Assembly: GCA_951799405.1 (NCBI GenBank) | Contig: OX637344.1 | Location: 6,572,001 to 6,636,000 of the forward strand | Origin: Agapetus fuscipes | Lineage: Eukaryota > Arthropoda > Insecta > Trichoptera > Glossosomatidae | Reading direction: 5' to 3' | DNA: 64,000 bases | Notes under the pieces: model-generated | What the model was told of the DNA's origin: nothing | The model's input: only the letters and a program-made list of their open reading frames with translations | The model's database searches: none | Translations under genes and position numbers: made by a program | Part shown: one piece after another, positions 11,355 through 22,110 of the stretch | How positions within the stretch are numbered: the first letter of the stretch is position 1 | How the letters are laid out: every line of letters starts with the position of its first letter

Positions 11355-11480
11355 GTCTTGGTAAAGTGGTAAGAGATTAGAATTGGAATTTCGAGTCTAC
11401 GCTGTATTTAGTGCACGCCGGTTGGTGTAAGATAAGAACGAGAATACGATCAAGAAAGTGAATCTACCTGGACAGAGTAC
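11355..11480 (+). repeat. Possible tRNA-headed SINE fragment
   Basis: Contains box A-like GGTAAAGTGGTAAGAG and a box B-like ATTTCGAGTCTAC at tRNA spacing. No second copy was recognised in the window. Confidence 0.3.
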
Positions 11481-11789
11481 ACACAGACCCTGTTGTCTCA
11501 AAACCACAAAAAAAATATGTTGAACTGGTTTAAAAAAATAAGCTTTTTGTTTTTGTTAAAATTTGACGCTAGTTTTGAAACATCGCATCCATTTAATTCT
11601 ACGAAATTCAAAGGGCCCCCTTATTCATAAAAATATTTTTAATTTAAAACCAGTTTGAAGTAAATTTTTCCATACAAAAAAGTGGGTATAACTCTGGTTT
11701 TAGATTAAACTAATATATTGAATAAAACCGCAAGACTCTGAATGATAGCGCCCGTAATGGCAAGAGTGTTGGTACAAACAAGAATATGA

Positions 11790-11960
11790 GAGTGAAAGTA
11801 CAAAAGATAAACAGAGAGATGATTCGGGGATGTAGAAAGAATGAACGATAAAAGATTGACAAAGTAGCGTACTAAGGGAATGCGTTGTTAGGCAAGCGAG
11901 GAAGGAGAAGATCGAAAAATGAATGGATTTTTGATTTCATAATGCTGCAAGATAAAAAAT
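11790..11960 (+). mobile_element. Heavily decayed LINE coding remnant
   Basis: Words such as AGAAAGAATGAACGATAAAAG and AGGAAGGAGAAGATCG echo the RMNDKRLTK and GRGRPRK coding region of the RTE-like LINE, with stops in the frame. Confidence 0.4.
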
Positions 11961-12084
11961 AAATAATCAAGCGTAAACATTATTTTTGGAAAATATAAAA
12001 ATCAAAAGATATGAATAAAATTTTGTTATATATATTTTTTACGAGAAATTTACAAATATTCTTCTGTTTTATATTTGTGGAAAG

Positions 12085-12511
12085 TGTGAGGGTTTTTCTT
12101 CTCTGTCCTGCTGATTGACACAATTAATAATATAACAGCCACTTTAATATGTTTACTTTTATTCCTTTCACAATGTATACACAATTAACCACAGCACAAT
12201 AATATTCTTTATTCTTAATTACACAGGCTTGTGGCTATCCCGCCTGGCAAGCTTCTCCTCTCTCTTTCTGCCTTCCTTTGTTTTCCTTTTCATTCAAATT
12301 CAAATCTCATGTTCCATTTTACCTAACAAACAAATCCATCTCGTTACAATACACCTCCTTCCTCTCATAAAAAAAAAAAAACATTCCCAATTTTTTTTTT
12401 TTTTTTTTACAATGAGTAAATAATGTATCATAATGCTCAGCCGGCGCCACATATTTTGTTTTATTTTAAGGATAAATTTCAAAAATATGAAAATAAAAAA
12501 AAACCTGTTTC
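12085..12511 (-). repeat. 3' LTR (element sense), with inverted terminal segment
   Basis: Starts TGTGAGGGTTTTTC on the plus strand like the other LTR. After AATAATGTATCA (12419-12430) the next 81 bp (12431-12511) are the reverse complement of 18016-18096. They are followed by TGATACATTATT (12512-12523), so the flipped block sits between 12-bp inverted repeats. Confidence 0.8.
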
Positions 12512-12624
12512 TGATACATTATTCAGTCATTAATACATTTTTTAACAATACCAATTATTTTCATACTAAAATTAATATAAATTTTTTTTAACACAAATTT
12601 CATATTCAATATTATAAACAAATA

Positions 12625-12823
12625 TTTTTTTTTTTTTTAAATACTTAATTCAACAATTCAAAATAATCAAATAACAATACATAATAAACATTCACCAGTT
12701 TATTAATCAATTCATTAAAATAACTTTTTTTTTTTTAAATACTTAATTCAACAATTCAAAATAATCAAATAACAATACATAATAAACATTCACCAGTTAA
12801 TTAATCAATTCATTAAAATAACT
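12625..12823. repeat. Two-copy 98-bp tandem duplication inside the LTR element
   Basis: Two nearly identical units, each starting with a T-run then AAATACTTAATTCAAC and ending CATTAAAATAAC, lie head to tail between pol and the 3' LTR. Confidence 0.8.
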
Positions 12824-13096
12824 TTTTTTTTTTTAAACATGTATCACATCTTTCCCAATATTTAAATTTATTTCAAATTTATTTTTCATTAATAAATTTA
12901 TCAGTCCATCAAAATTTTTTTTTTAAAAAAACTTTACCTTCATATGTAATACTTTGTTTAATTTATGTTTCATACCTTCATTCATGCAATGTTTCATAAT
13001 TCATTCTTTCACTGATCACTTTTATATCAACTTTCACCGTATCATGCATCACCTCAAATTTTTCATACACATGAAAATATGTTTTTTTTTTTTTTT

Positions 13097-16000
13097 TTAA
13101 TCTAATTTGATTATGTCCTTGATGTGATATTTATTTATAACATTTGTGTCTATATCTTTTAATACATAGACTATCTTGCTAACTTTCTTTTCTATTCTGG
13201 CTTTGACAAATTTTGGAGCCAACTTTGTACAGAAGTATTTCCCTGCATTTGATTGTATGAAATTTTTACGCCATACAATATCCCCTTGATCATAGACACG
13301 ATTTGATCTACCTTTATTATAAGAATTTGCATTTTTATTATATGCATCCCATAAATTTTCTGTTACAATTTTGTATAATGTGTTTAATTCCTTCATTTTA
13401 TCTTTATGCATATCTCTATATTTATCTAAATCTTCCTTTGATTCTATTTCATCATTTACTATTTCACCATGAATTTCACCATTTAGTACAATCTCCCTAC
13501 CTCTTGCTAATACATTAGGTGTGTATCCTGTTGCTAAATTGACTGTATTATTTATTATGCTTTGTACTGAATCTAAAAAAGTATCCCATTTTCTTTGTTC
13601 ATTTTCAACAAAAATAGCTAATGTGTATCCTATTGTTCTATTATATGTCTCTACATTATTGCACATGGGAGTATATAAAGTTGTATAAAATATTTTCTGT
13701 ACTCCATATGAGTACATAAAATCTTTAAATGCATTAGACTTTAAATTCTTTCCATTATCTGTTATTATCGTTTGCGGTACTCCTTCTGTTAAAAATATTT
13801 TATTTTCTATTAATTTTACTATTTCTTCTGTAGTAGCTCTTCTTAAAGGAAATAACCAACAATATTTGGTAAAAACATCTATTATTGATAATATATGTAT
13901 ATAGCCCGTACTTGATTTTGGTAATGGTCCTATCAAATCAATACTCAGCATTTTTAACGGTCTATCCACTCTTTTTCTATTTTCCATTTTTCCTGCTGGA
14001 GGTAAATTATTCGGCTTATACATTTTACATTTTTGACATTTATTTATAAAACTTTTTATATCTGCATACATATTTTTCCAATAGTAACATCTTGATATGT
14101 ATTTATAAGTTTTAAAAATACCTACATGTCCATTATCATGATGATTCTTTATTATAGTTAATCTATTGTCTATAATAGGTATCTCTTTCCAATTATATTC
14201 CTCTGTGAAAGGATTATCATCATTTATTAGTTTAAATAATTTATTATCTACCATTTTGAATTTTTTGTATTTGTATGGTGTTTTTGTACATCCTTCTGCG
14301 ATATTATTATACCAAGGATCTGCAATATTTGAATTTATTACTTCCATTTCTTTAGTACCAGGAATCCTAGATAATACATCTGGCACTGTATGTTCTTTCC
14401 CTTTTCTATGCTCAATCTCGAATTCATACTGTGAAAGTCTCATGGCCCATCTTGCTAATCTACCTGTTGGATTTGATATTTTATTCAAGAATTTTAATGC
14501 CATATGATCAGTTATTACCTTGAATTTCATCCCATCTAGATAAGATCGAAAATGTTCAATTGACTCTACAATGGCAAGAAGCTCACGTTCTGATGTCGAA
14601 TAGTTTTGTTCTCTAACTGTCAAACTTCTTGAAAAATATGCTATTGGCTTTTCGGACCCATTGATATTTTGGTTTAATACTGAAGCTACTTGATTTTTAC
14701 TGGCATCAGTGTGTAAAAAAAAATCTTTTGTGAAATCCGGACATATTAATACAGGGGCTGTGCTTAAGGCTAATTTTAAATTATTAAATGCATCCTCAGA
14801 TTCTTTTGACCAATTAAAATTGTTCTGACCTTTTTTACCTCTCAATAATTTATTTAGTGGATATGATATCTCACTGCAGTTTCGTATAACTTTTCTATAA
14901 AATCCTACCAAACCTAAAAACATTCGTAGTTGTTTTACATTTTTCGGTGAAGGATATTCCTCTATAATCTTGACTTTATTTGAATCTGGCCTTAATCCAT
15001 TTTCATCAATAATGTATCCCAAATATTTTAAACTATCTTTGCAAAATTCACATTTTGAAAATTTTACCGTTAACCCTGCTTCTTGTAATATATTTTTAAC
15101 TTGTTTTAATAAATTTAAATGTGAATTGAAATCTTCGTTAATAATAATTAAGTCATCGATATAACAAAATATGTTAGTATCAAATTTAGGTCCAAATAAC
15201 TTGTCTAATAAACGCTGTGTTTCAGAACTTGAATTTTTTAAACCGAACGGCATTTTTGTGAATTGAAACAACCCTCTATTTGGTACGACGAAAGCAGTTT
15301 TTTCTTTGGACGATTCTTCTAGTGGAATTTGCCAAAACGCCTTGCTTAAATCTATTGAAGAGATATATTTGGCATTTCGTAAATTTGCTAAAACTTGATT
15401 TAAATTTGGAATAGGATAGTTATCTCGTTTTGTTACTTCATTGAGTCTTCTAGAGTCCAAACAAAATCTAGGCGTTCCATCCTTTTTAATTACAATCACA
15501 ACAGGACTGGACCACGAAGATTTGGATTGTTCAACTATACCTTCTTTTAACATTTTATCTAACTCTGTGTTAACCTGTCTCTGTCTTGCTGGACTGAGTG
15601 GATAATACTTTTGTTTTATTGGAGGACCTTCTGTCTGAATTCTGTGTTCAATGAGGTTTGTGCATCCTAAGCCTATTTTTTCATAAGAGATGTCCTTGAA
15701 ATCATTTTCTATTGTTTTTAATTGCTGTAATTGGTTATCTGTTAATTTAGTTCTATTTGTAATTTTACCTAATTCACTAATATTTTTGCTATTTGAATAT
15801 GTAATTTTACTTATTAAACTCGGTTCTAATTCAAATTTTATCCAAAAATCTATACCAAAAATTAAGTCTTGTTGTAAACCTTGTAAAACATAAAAATCTA
15901 CATGTTTTATTTGATTGTCACATTTTACCTCTAAATTTATTTTACCAAGTATTTTTATATTTTTACCATTTGCTAACGAGATATTATCATGGGTTTTTAT

Positions 16001-16207
16001 AATTTTGTAATTTCTTTGTAAAAAATAATCAAATGTTTTTTCATTGATTGCAGAAATAGATGCACCTGAATCTAGTAAACCTGTAAAATTTTTGTTCTCA
16101 ATATTTACTGTTAAAAATGGTCTTTTATCAAATTGTTTAGCAAAAATGAGTGGTGCAATTTGATAATTTTTATTAAAAATTTGAATGAAATTAAGCCAGC
16201 TCTTCAT
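13097..16207 (-). CDS. pol: Ty3/Gypsy pol polyprotein
   Basis: 1036 residues from the first ATG. The order of domains is protease (LLDSGAS near residue 44), reverse transcriptase (YIDD at 349-352), RNase H (HTDAS at 499-503) and integrase. The integrase has a zinc-binding HHCC site at about 689-727 and the catalytic triad D757, D817, E853. The order RT-RNase H-integrase with a YIDD box places it in Ty3/Gypsy. The frame stays open upstream of the ATG to a stop at 16259-16261. It is in the same frame as gag but separated from it by three stop codons, so it is unclear how pol would be translated. All catalytic residues that can be identified are present. The 3' end of the integrase lacks an obvious chromodomain. 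Confidence 0.92.
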   Translation of the reverse strand: MKSWLNFIQIFNKNYQIAPLIFAKQFDKRPFLTVNIENKNFTGLLDSGASISAINEKTFDYFLQRNYKIIKTHDNISLANGKNIKILGKINLEVKCDNQIKHVDFYVLQGLQQDLIFGIDFWIKFELEPSLISKITYSNSKNISELGKITNRTKLTDNQLQQLKTIENDFKDISYEKIGLGCTNLIEHRIQTEGPPIKQKYYPLSPARQRQVNTELDKMLKEGIVEQSKSSWSSPVVIVIKKDGTPRFCLDSRRLNEVTKRDNYPIPNLNQVLANLRNAKYISSIDLSKAFWQIPLEESSKEKTAFVVPNRGLFQFTKMPFGLKNSSSETQRLLDKLFGPKFDTNIFCYIDDLIIINEDFNSHLNLLKQVKNILQEAGLTVKFSKCEFCKDSLKYLGYIIDENGLRPDSNKVKIIEEYPSPKNVKQLRMFLGLVGFYRKVIRNCSEISYPLNKLLRGKKGQNNFNWSKESEDAFNNLKLALSTAPVLICPDFTKDFFLHTDASKNQVASVLNQNINGSEKPIAYFSRSLTVREQNYSTSERELLAIVESIEHFRSYLDGMKFKVITDHMALKFLNKISNPTGRLARWAMRLSQYEFEIEHRKGKEHTVPDVLSRIPGTKEMEVINSNIADPWYNNIAEGCTKTPYKYKKFKMVDNKLFKLINDDNPFTEEYNWKEIPIIDNRLTIIKNHHDNGHVGIFKTYKYISRCYYWKNMYADIKSFINKCQKCKMYKPNNLPPAGKMENRKRVDRPLKMLSIDLIGPLPKSSTGYIHILSIIDVFTKYCWLFPLRRATTEEIVKLIENKIFLTEGVPQTIITDNGKNLKSNAFKDFMYSYGVQKIFYTTLYTPMCNNVETYNRTIGYTLAIFVENEQRKWDTFLDSVQSIINNTVNLATGYTPNVLARGREIVLNGEIHGEIVNDEIESKEDLDKYRDMHKDKMKELNTLYKIVTENLWDAYNKNANSYNKGRSNRVYDQGDIVWRKNFIQSNAGKYFCTKLAPKFVKARIEKKVSKIVYVLKDIDTNVINKYHIKDIIKLD

Positions 16208-16330
16208 TTCTGATTTTTGTGTTTGTACTGAAGGCCGACTATCTACAAGTTTTTTGAATTACTATTGTATGTCGTATTTGTTCTGTTTTGTATATTTATA
16301 TTTCTGTTCATTTTTGTTTTGTCTGTATAA

Positions 16331-17188
16331 TCACTTTTTTTTATTTTTAACAAAACAATCTTTTTGTACATGTCCTGTACGCTTACATGAGTAACAGATT
16401 ACTGTGTGTTTTTTAAAATTTCCATTTTTTATAAAACAATTTCTTTCCACATGTCCTCTTTTATTACAAAAGTGGCATACTATATTATTTGTGAAACTTC
16501 TACATTTATTCTGTATGTAATCTAATTTTCTATTTTTAGTCCAACAATCTATTTCATCATGTCCTAATTTATTACAAAAATTGCATTTTTGCATTACATT
16601 TTTCTCTTTTATGTCATTCATTACATTTAAATTTTTACATTCATTAAATTTTATAAATGATTCAAACTTGCTACATATTGTAGATAATTCCTCTGTATTT
16701 TTAATTTCAGATGTTGTCAGTAAAGTTGCATATTTTTCTGACAATCCATGAATTATTATGTCCATAAGTTCTTTATCATGCATTCTTTTATTTAATAAAT
16801 TATTTTTTGATTTTACCTTTAAAATATAAACAGATGCATTATCATGCCCTTGTACCATATTTAAAATTTCTAACTTAAGATTCCTTTGAAAGTCATATTT
16901 TTCAAATTGTTGTAAGAATTTGGTTTTAAAAAATTTCCAATCAAATTCACAGTTAATTGCTCTGTACCAAGTTAACGGAAAATCTGTTAAAAATATAGGC
17001 ATACACTCTACCAAATAATCTAATTTTAATTTGTAGACTTTGGCTAATTCTTCTAATCTTATTATAAATTCATTTGGTTCACTTTCACCATTAAAAGATA
17101 TTTTTAATTTGAGAGGATCAAAATTTATGGACTCCATTGTGTTACTTTCTAAATCCTTTTTATTATTTATTTTTTTAGATTTCGTCAT
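16331..17188 (-). CDS. gag: Ty3/Gypsy gag (capsid and nucleocapsid)
   Basis: 285 residues. The first 190 resemble a capsid (acidic and hydrophobic, including LTWYRAIN-like text). The C-terminus has three CCHC zinc knuckles of the form CX2CX4HX4C (CNFCNKLGHDEIDC, CHFCNKRGHVERNC, CYSCKRTGHVQKDC) followed by a lysine-rich end. These knuckles bind the element RNA during particle assembly. The ATG lies about 490 bp inside the 5' LTR edge, leaving a long leader. The stop is TGA at 16331-16333. Confidence 0.9.
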   Translation of the reverse strand: MTKSKKINNKKDLESNTMESINFDPLKLKISFNGESEPNEFIIRLEELAKVYKLKLDYLVECMPIFLTDFPLTWYRAINCEFDWKFFKTKFLQQFEKYDFQRNLKLEILNMVQGHDNASVYILKVKSKNNLLNKRMHDKELMDIIIHGLSEKYATLLTTSEIKNTEELSTICSKFESFIKFNECKNLNVMNDIKEKNVMQKCNFCNKLGHDEIDCWTKNRKLDYIQNKCRSFTNNIVCHFCNKRGHVERNCFIKNGNFKKHTVICYSCKRTGHVQKDCFVKNKKK

Positions 17189-17660
17189 TTGCTGTATATT
17201 TTCAATTTATGCAATTAAAAAAAATCAATTATGACGCAAATTATAATGCAATTAAAAATCATTTCATTGAAAAAAAATTTTTCATACAAATGAAATATAA
17301 CACCATCTATATATATTTATCTAAACTGATTTGAAACAAACTGGTTCATATCCATTCTTCATTCTCCCGCGACGTTCGATTTTTGAATTTCCATTCTTCT
17401 GAACGTAATGTAGGTAGTTTGAATTCTCTCACCTTCAATATTTTCAAAACAGCATTTCAAATCTTGTAATTTCTTGTTGTTAATTGTATAAGTCGATGTC
17501 TTCACTAGCTTTTAAACGTGTTGATGCTTTCACAACCATAAATCTGTCCAATTTTAATCATTTCATATTGTTTTGAATGTCATTTATTGGAATCGAATGT
17601 CATTTGTTTTTGTTTGAGAAAATTTTCTTCATAGGAATTTCATTTACAGATTTTTCTTTT

Positions 17661-17673
17661 ACGTTGGGCGCCA
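17661..17673 (-). promoter_or_regulatory. Primer-binding site, tRNA-Lys type
   Basis: The plus strand reads ACGTTGGGCGCCA, which equals the 3' end of insect tRNA-Lys including CCA. The minus strand therefore pairs with that tRNA to prime minus-strand DNA. It lies 3 bp from the LTR edge at 17677, as expected. Confidence 0.85.
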
Positions 17674-17676
17674 AAA

Positions 17677-18093
17677 TGTGAGGGTTTTTCTTCTCTGTCC
17701 TGCTGATTGACACAATTAATAATTAACAGCCACTTTAATATGTTTATTTTCATTCCTTTCACAATGTATACACAATAAACCACAGCACAATAATCTTAAT
17801 TATTCTTAATTACACAGGCTTCTAGCTCTCACGCCAGGCAAGCTTTTTCTCTCTTTCTACCTTCCTTTGTTTTCCTTTTCATTCAAATTCAAATCTCATG
17901 TTCCATTTTACCTAACAAACAAATCCATCTCGTTACAATACACCTCCTTCCTCTCATAAAAAAAAAACATTCCCAATTTTTTTTTTTTCTTTTACAATGA
18001 GTGAATAATGTATCAGAAACAGGTTTTTTTTTATTTTCATATTTTTGAAATTTATCCTTAAAATAAAACAAAATATGTGGCGCCGGCTGAGCA
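17677..18093 (-). repeat. 5' LTR (element sense)
   Basis: 417 bp. On the plus strand it runs from TGTGAGGG to GGCTGAGCA, giving TG...CA ends. The segment 18016-18096 is in the reverse orientation relative to the left LTR. Confidence 0.8.
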
Positions 18094-18547
18094 TTATTAA
18101 CAAATATTTAAATGTAAAATGCTTTTAGAAAAGCAATCCAATTAGAAAATTATGCACATTAGAAAGTGCTTAGTTTAAAAATGAATCATGTTTTACACTT
18201 GCAAATTTTAATTTTACAAATTACAAATGGTTTTATGTAAAGTGCAGAAGAAAAATGAAGAAAAAAATGGGAACGGAATAAAATTTAAAACGTTTTTTTA
18301 CAATCTTGTTAATGAAGAAATTAGATATGCTCTGTATAGTATTCGAGCCTCCTAAAACATTAAATTATCATATAAATAATAATAAAAATTACATGTTCAA
18401 AAATTGCAAGATTAAACTGATTTATCAAAGTGAAGATATTGATAGGTGTTCGATAAAAAAGAAAACTAAATAAGGTTCAACATTGTTTGTAAAATATTTT
18501 TAAAAAGGCGATCGTCCTTATTCCCCTTCCGATACATCAATTCTCTA

Positions 18548-18650
18548 AGTATAAAACTTTGCGTTAATACTCTACTATCGCGTAAACATAAAAAAGTGAA
18601 CAAGAACACTTCTGGCGTTGCTATCTTCCATACATTTTTCGTTCACGATA
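18548..18650. repeat. MITE-1 family fragment
   Basis: Contains TATAAAACTTTGCGTTAA, a CGCGTAAAC word and GCTATCTTCCATACATTTTT, matching the arms and middle of the copy at 53892-54031. Confidence 0.55.
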
Positions 18651-18819
18651 AGCTTGGTATTTTTCGCTGTTTCTCTCTCGGGGTAAAGATATGACTCCAA
18701 CGAAACATAGAATGATTTGTCGTCTCCAATAACACGGCTTAAAAAAGTGTCTGTAATAATATTTTTGCAAACAAAAACTGTTTTTTTTTTATTTATAACC
18801 GTTTGTCCATACGGTTAAG

Positions 18820-19220
18820 ATGGGCTTTCTTTAAGAAGTATGATTGGGAAAAACGGATTGAGTGAGGAATGACTTAGTGAGAGAAGAATGTGGTGCAAGG
18901 GAAAAAAAATCAAAGTAAAAATCAATAGGACTTTGTTAAGATGGTTTGGACATATTATGGAGAGAATGAATGACAAAGAGAGTGTACGCTGCAAGTATGA
19001 ATGGAAGCCGCGATAGAGCAAGACCGAGAAAGGTACGGATGAATCATACTTCTCAAATAACGAACGAATGGGATATTCAGAGTCATAGCAACAGGAGACA
19101 ATGCATGAAAAAGATTATGACTCTGAATGAAATTAAGGAAATATGCAAGGACCGAAAGAAATGGCGGTTAATTTGCAATGTTGGCCAAGGAGAGATGGAA
19201 AAGAATATTTCTGAAACAAA
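18820..19220 (+). mobile_element. RTE-like LINE C-terminal coding remnant
   Basis: Aligns by eye with bases about 640-1010 of the RT gene at the left edge: AAGAAGTATGATTGGGAAAA at the start, ATGGCGGTTAATTTGCAATG at the end. Insertions and deletions break the frame. The last 84 codons (18970-19224) happen to be open. Confidence 0.8.
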
Positions 19221-19367
19221 TTAAATGAACGACCTTATCCAGAGAGTATTTACTTCCTGATTACAAATCATTTACAATATTACATTATGTAGTACATTAA
19301 AGAACGTACATAAATAGATAATCTCCCTATTGGGATTTTATCCTGAGACCAGTACACGTATTCAACT

Positions 19368-19500
19368 GAACATTAGCGTTTACCAAAAAATACATGGAAA
19401 CTAAAACGCTCCCTAAAAGCTCTGTTTTGGTTTCCATGCATCTTTTTATAAACGCAATGGTTGAATTGAAATGTTAATGCTTATACTTGGGGCAGAGGAA
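19368..19500. repeat. MITE-2 palindromic repeat copy
   Basis: Inverted arms: AACATTAGCGTTTACCAAA near the left end, and TTTTATAAACGCAATGG then ATGTTAATGC near the right. The centre contains CATGGAAACTAAAACGCTC paired with TTTTGGTTTCCATG. This is the clearest folded copy of the family. Confidence 0.65.
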
Positions 19501-19872
19501 CCCTTATTACTTAGTGTAATTTATTGATACCGATACAAGATTAGCCCTGAATTGATGACACCATTTGAAACGTGTAATTCTGGATTATATCAACCTAGAA
19601 CATCCCAAAAGGTAAAAAGGGAAAGAACATAGTATTTTTATTTTCGGAGTCCTGTTTTAGGTAAAAATAAATTTGATAGATTCCTTCCAGCATTATCCAG
19701 AATACTTCGAAAAGTAGATAGATTAAAGCATTGACCTCCACTTCTGATAAGTGCAGTGGTTGGCGTAAAGCTAGCCACTCTTCTTGTAAAAATTAAATAA
19801 GTCAATAAGTGTTTTACTGCTTCAGTTTTCTTCGAAATGCATGCGACTTGGGAATTATTTTATTTTCGTAGA

Positions 19873-20096
19873 TTATGGAGTTGGCTTTACACCAGCCACT
19901 TCAATCGAAGTAGTGGTTTCCCAGCTTCCGGGGGGGAGCTGGTTCTCATTACTTCTGAAACCTTGCCGGTACTTTAATTTTGAGACTGAAATAAATACTG
20001 AAACGGGAAATCGTTTCTGAAACCCACGATGGAGATTGGATCCTAGCCTTCTAGTATGGAACGTAGGCATTCTATCAACTAAGCTATCGACCGGAC
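19873..20096 (-). mobile_element. SINE-alpha, 3'-truncated copy
   Basis: The tRNA-like head is at the right end (GTCCGGTCGATAGCTTAGTT on the minus strand) and the body runs to the CTTCGATTGAAGTGG region. The last third of the element is missing. Confidence 0.8.
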
Positions 20097-20484
20097 TAAT
20101 TTGTACTGATATGAGAAAAACAGCGATATGAGCAATTGCACTTAGAACGTCAGATTATTTGACCTTTATTCAATTTTCATTGTAAATTGATTGTAGTGTT
20201 ACTATGATCTCTTAGGGACACAAATATAAAACTTCTGGATGAAAGATAGGCTTATCCCGACGGCAAGTCCTGAACACACGAGGAACTCTATTTGTAATAT
20301 TATTTATACTCGAAATGGAGATATTTGTAATAAGAACGTAGATAATATGTGTAGATAATAGACAATATATTGAGTCAATCGTGCAAAATGTTCTCGTGCT
20401 TTCTTGCGTAAGGTTCCGTATATCGGTTCCCGAAAAGTGGGTCGAACACTCTGTTTCTCATTGTGCCGGAGGGCCAGTAAAATA

Positions 20485-20612
20485 AAAGCATTCAACTCAA
20501 CCACGACGTTTAACCAAAAACGTATTTCAAATAAAACGCTCGCTAGATTCTCTGGTTTATTTTCGATTGGTAAATCTCCGTGGAAGAGTTTAAACGTAAA
20601 GTTTTAAGGTTG
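20485..20612. repeat. MITE-2 palindromic repeat copy
   Basis: AACTCAACCACGACGTTTAACC at the left and AGTTTAAACGTAAAGTTT at the right, with AAAACGCTCGCTAGATTCTC between. Confidence 0.55.
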
Positions 20613-21640
20613 GGGTGCAGACCTCTTGCACCAAGAATCACAAAGAACGATAAATAAGACTTAGATCTGCTAAAGTCGTAAATCTATGCGGTGCCATAAG
20701 CATTTAACCATTTCTGGACAAAAAGATGCCAAAGTTACACCATTTGGAAAGAGCGCACATAAAAATTATCATCAAAAAATCTAGGTAGTCTAATTTAAAT
20801 CTACATGTTTTGGTTCAACAAAAGTGAAGCAAGACAAGCAAACGTTTATTTCCCCACAAAATCTAAAAAGAAGATAAAATCAAAAACTATCAGCCTATTT
20901 TGAATGCCAGCGCCTTATCACCTCGACCATCCCAGCGACTTATTCATTACAGTTCTCAAGCACAAATACAGGAAGCTTACACATTTGCGGAGTGAAAATT
21001 AATTTTGAAACCTTTTTTTATGAAGAATCATAGTTATATTTTATATTTTTAAGGTATTTCTGTTAACAGAGTGATAGTCCATTGTCCTTTTTTATAAATT
21101 TAATAGAAAAAACAATGTTTTAATTGCCTTTTATTAAGTTTAGTAGTTATATTTTCATTTTTTTTTAGTCTTAACGACTAAGCTCTATCGCACTTTATCC
21201 ATCCATCTTAGGAGACTTCCTTTTTTTGTATGGAAAATTGACGTCTCAATCTATGGTCTGAACCCAGCTAAGACAGTCTCAAAACCTAAACAAAAGCTTT
21301 ATTCATTTGCATGATTGTATACTATAAAAGCGTGCTGCTGCATTTGAGCTACTTACTCCGCATCGACACAAAGATCTGCTCAGTCAGTTCTCTATTATGT
21401 TGTATTGTAAATTGCAATTGGGTTGAGATCTGCACAGAACGCCCGAGGTGGGACTAGATCTGCACTTGCTGTGCGAGTGGGATGATTAATCACTGGACTA
21501 TCGACTGTCGGCCACGCTGGCGCTGATCACCTGTTCTACCACAAGTCCTACGCTGAACCAAACAGCCGTTAAATGCTACACACTTTATAGTTCGCATCAG
21601 CTGGTCTTCGCGACGATACAAGGCATTCAGAGAAATATAA
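20613..21640. other. Intergenic DNA with a foldback fragment and a TATA-like site
   Basis: No coding sequence was recognised. Bases 21167-21223 resemble the arm of the foldback at 51985-52851 (CTATCGCACTTTATCCATCC). At about 21313-21328 there is TATACTATAAAAGCG upstream of a GC-richer, CpG-containing stretch (21350-21600). No exon could be identified there. Confidence 0.4.
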
Positions 21641-21669
21641 ATACTAAAGCATTTTTCCAGACTGACTTT

Positions 21670-21790
21670 GATCGGTTGTAGTGCAGTGGTTTACGCTACG
21701 CACTCTCAATCGAAAGATAGGGGGATCAATTCCTAATGGAGCACAAAAAAACCATCATTTAATTTTCGAAAATGCTTTTCATTCAAATTA
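21670..21790 (+). repeat. tRNA-headed SINE fragment, possibly SINE-beta related
   Basis: GTAGTGCAGTGGTTTACGC resembles box A and GGGATCAATTCCTAATGG box B, followed by AGCACAAAAAAACCAT as in SINE-beta copies. Confidence 0.45.
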
Positions 21791-21876
21791 ATACAGATTT
21801 TCTGCCCTCATCACGCATCTGTAATGTTGACAGCTAAGGCTTTTAAATTAATTAAATTTGAAGTATTTTTGTGTTA

Positions 21877-22110
21877 TTCAACTAATAGGTTGGTATGAGA
21901 CTGACTGCCCTTACTATAAAAATGGTTCGCTTTGTGCCACCCTTGTTTCAGGGAAGGGCCACAAGAGTTACAAGGTATTTGTTCATTTGAGAATCGGGTT
22001 ATGCATCATTTGTAAGCGACGTAAGCTTACTTACACGTGTTTTCTTGAGGGCATGTATGAATATCAACGTGTACCATTGCAGCAGAGATTACAAATAAAT
22101 TAGATATGTT
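21877..22110 (+). mobile_element. RTE-tail copy
   Basis: Runs from TAGGTTGGTATGAGACTGAC to the AGATTACAAATAAATTAG end. Diverged but collinear with 1127-1385. Confidence 0.75.

Larger units (their letters stand above)
12085..18093 (-). mobile_element. Ty3/Gypsy LTR retrotransposon, almost complete
   Basis: Two related LTRs flank gag and pol on the minus strand. The right LTR (17677-18093) is the 5' LTR in element sense. The left one (12085 to about 12511) is the 3' LTR and its outer 81 bp are inverted. The primer-binding site is at 17661-17673. No env-like frame exists between pol and the 3' LTR. By eye the LTRs differ at several percent of sites, so the insertion is not brand new although gag and pol are open. 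No clear target-site duplication was found, which fits a rearranged end. Confidence 0.9.

Noticed and set aside
12229..12482. Short open frames inside the left LTR
   Set aside because: They read through homopolymers in the LTR and have no gag, pol or env similarity.
12524..13096. Possible env gene between pol and the 3' LTR
   Set aside because: The interval is AT-rich, contains a tandem duplication and has no open frame of useful size.
17677..18015. Alternative LTR limits ending at ATGTATCA with flanks GAAAG and GAAAC
   Set aside because: The flanks do not form an exact duplication, and these limits leave the 81-bp segment on both sides unexplained. Kept as a secondary possibility only.
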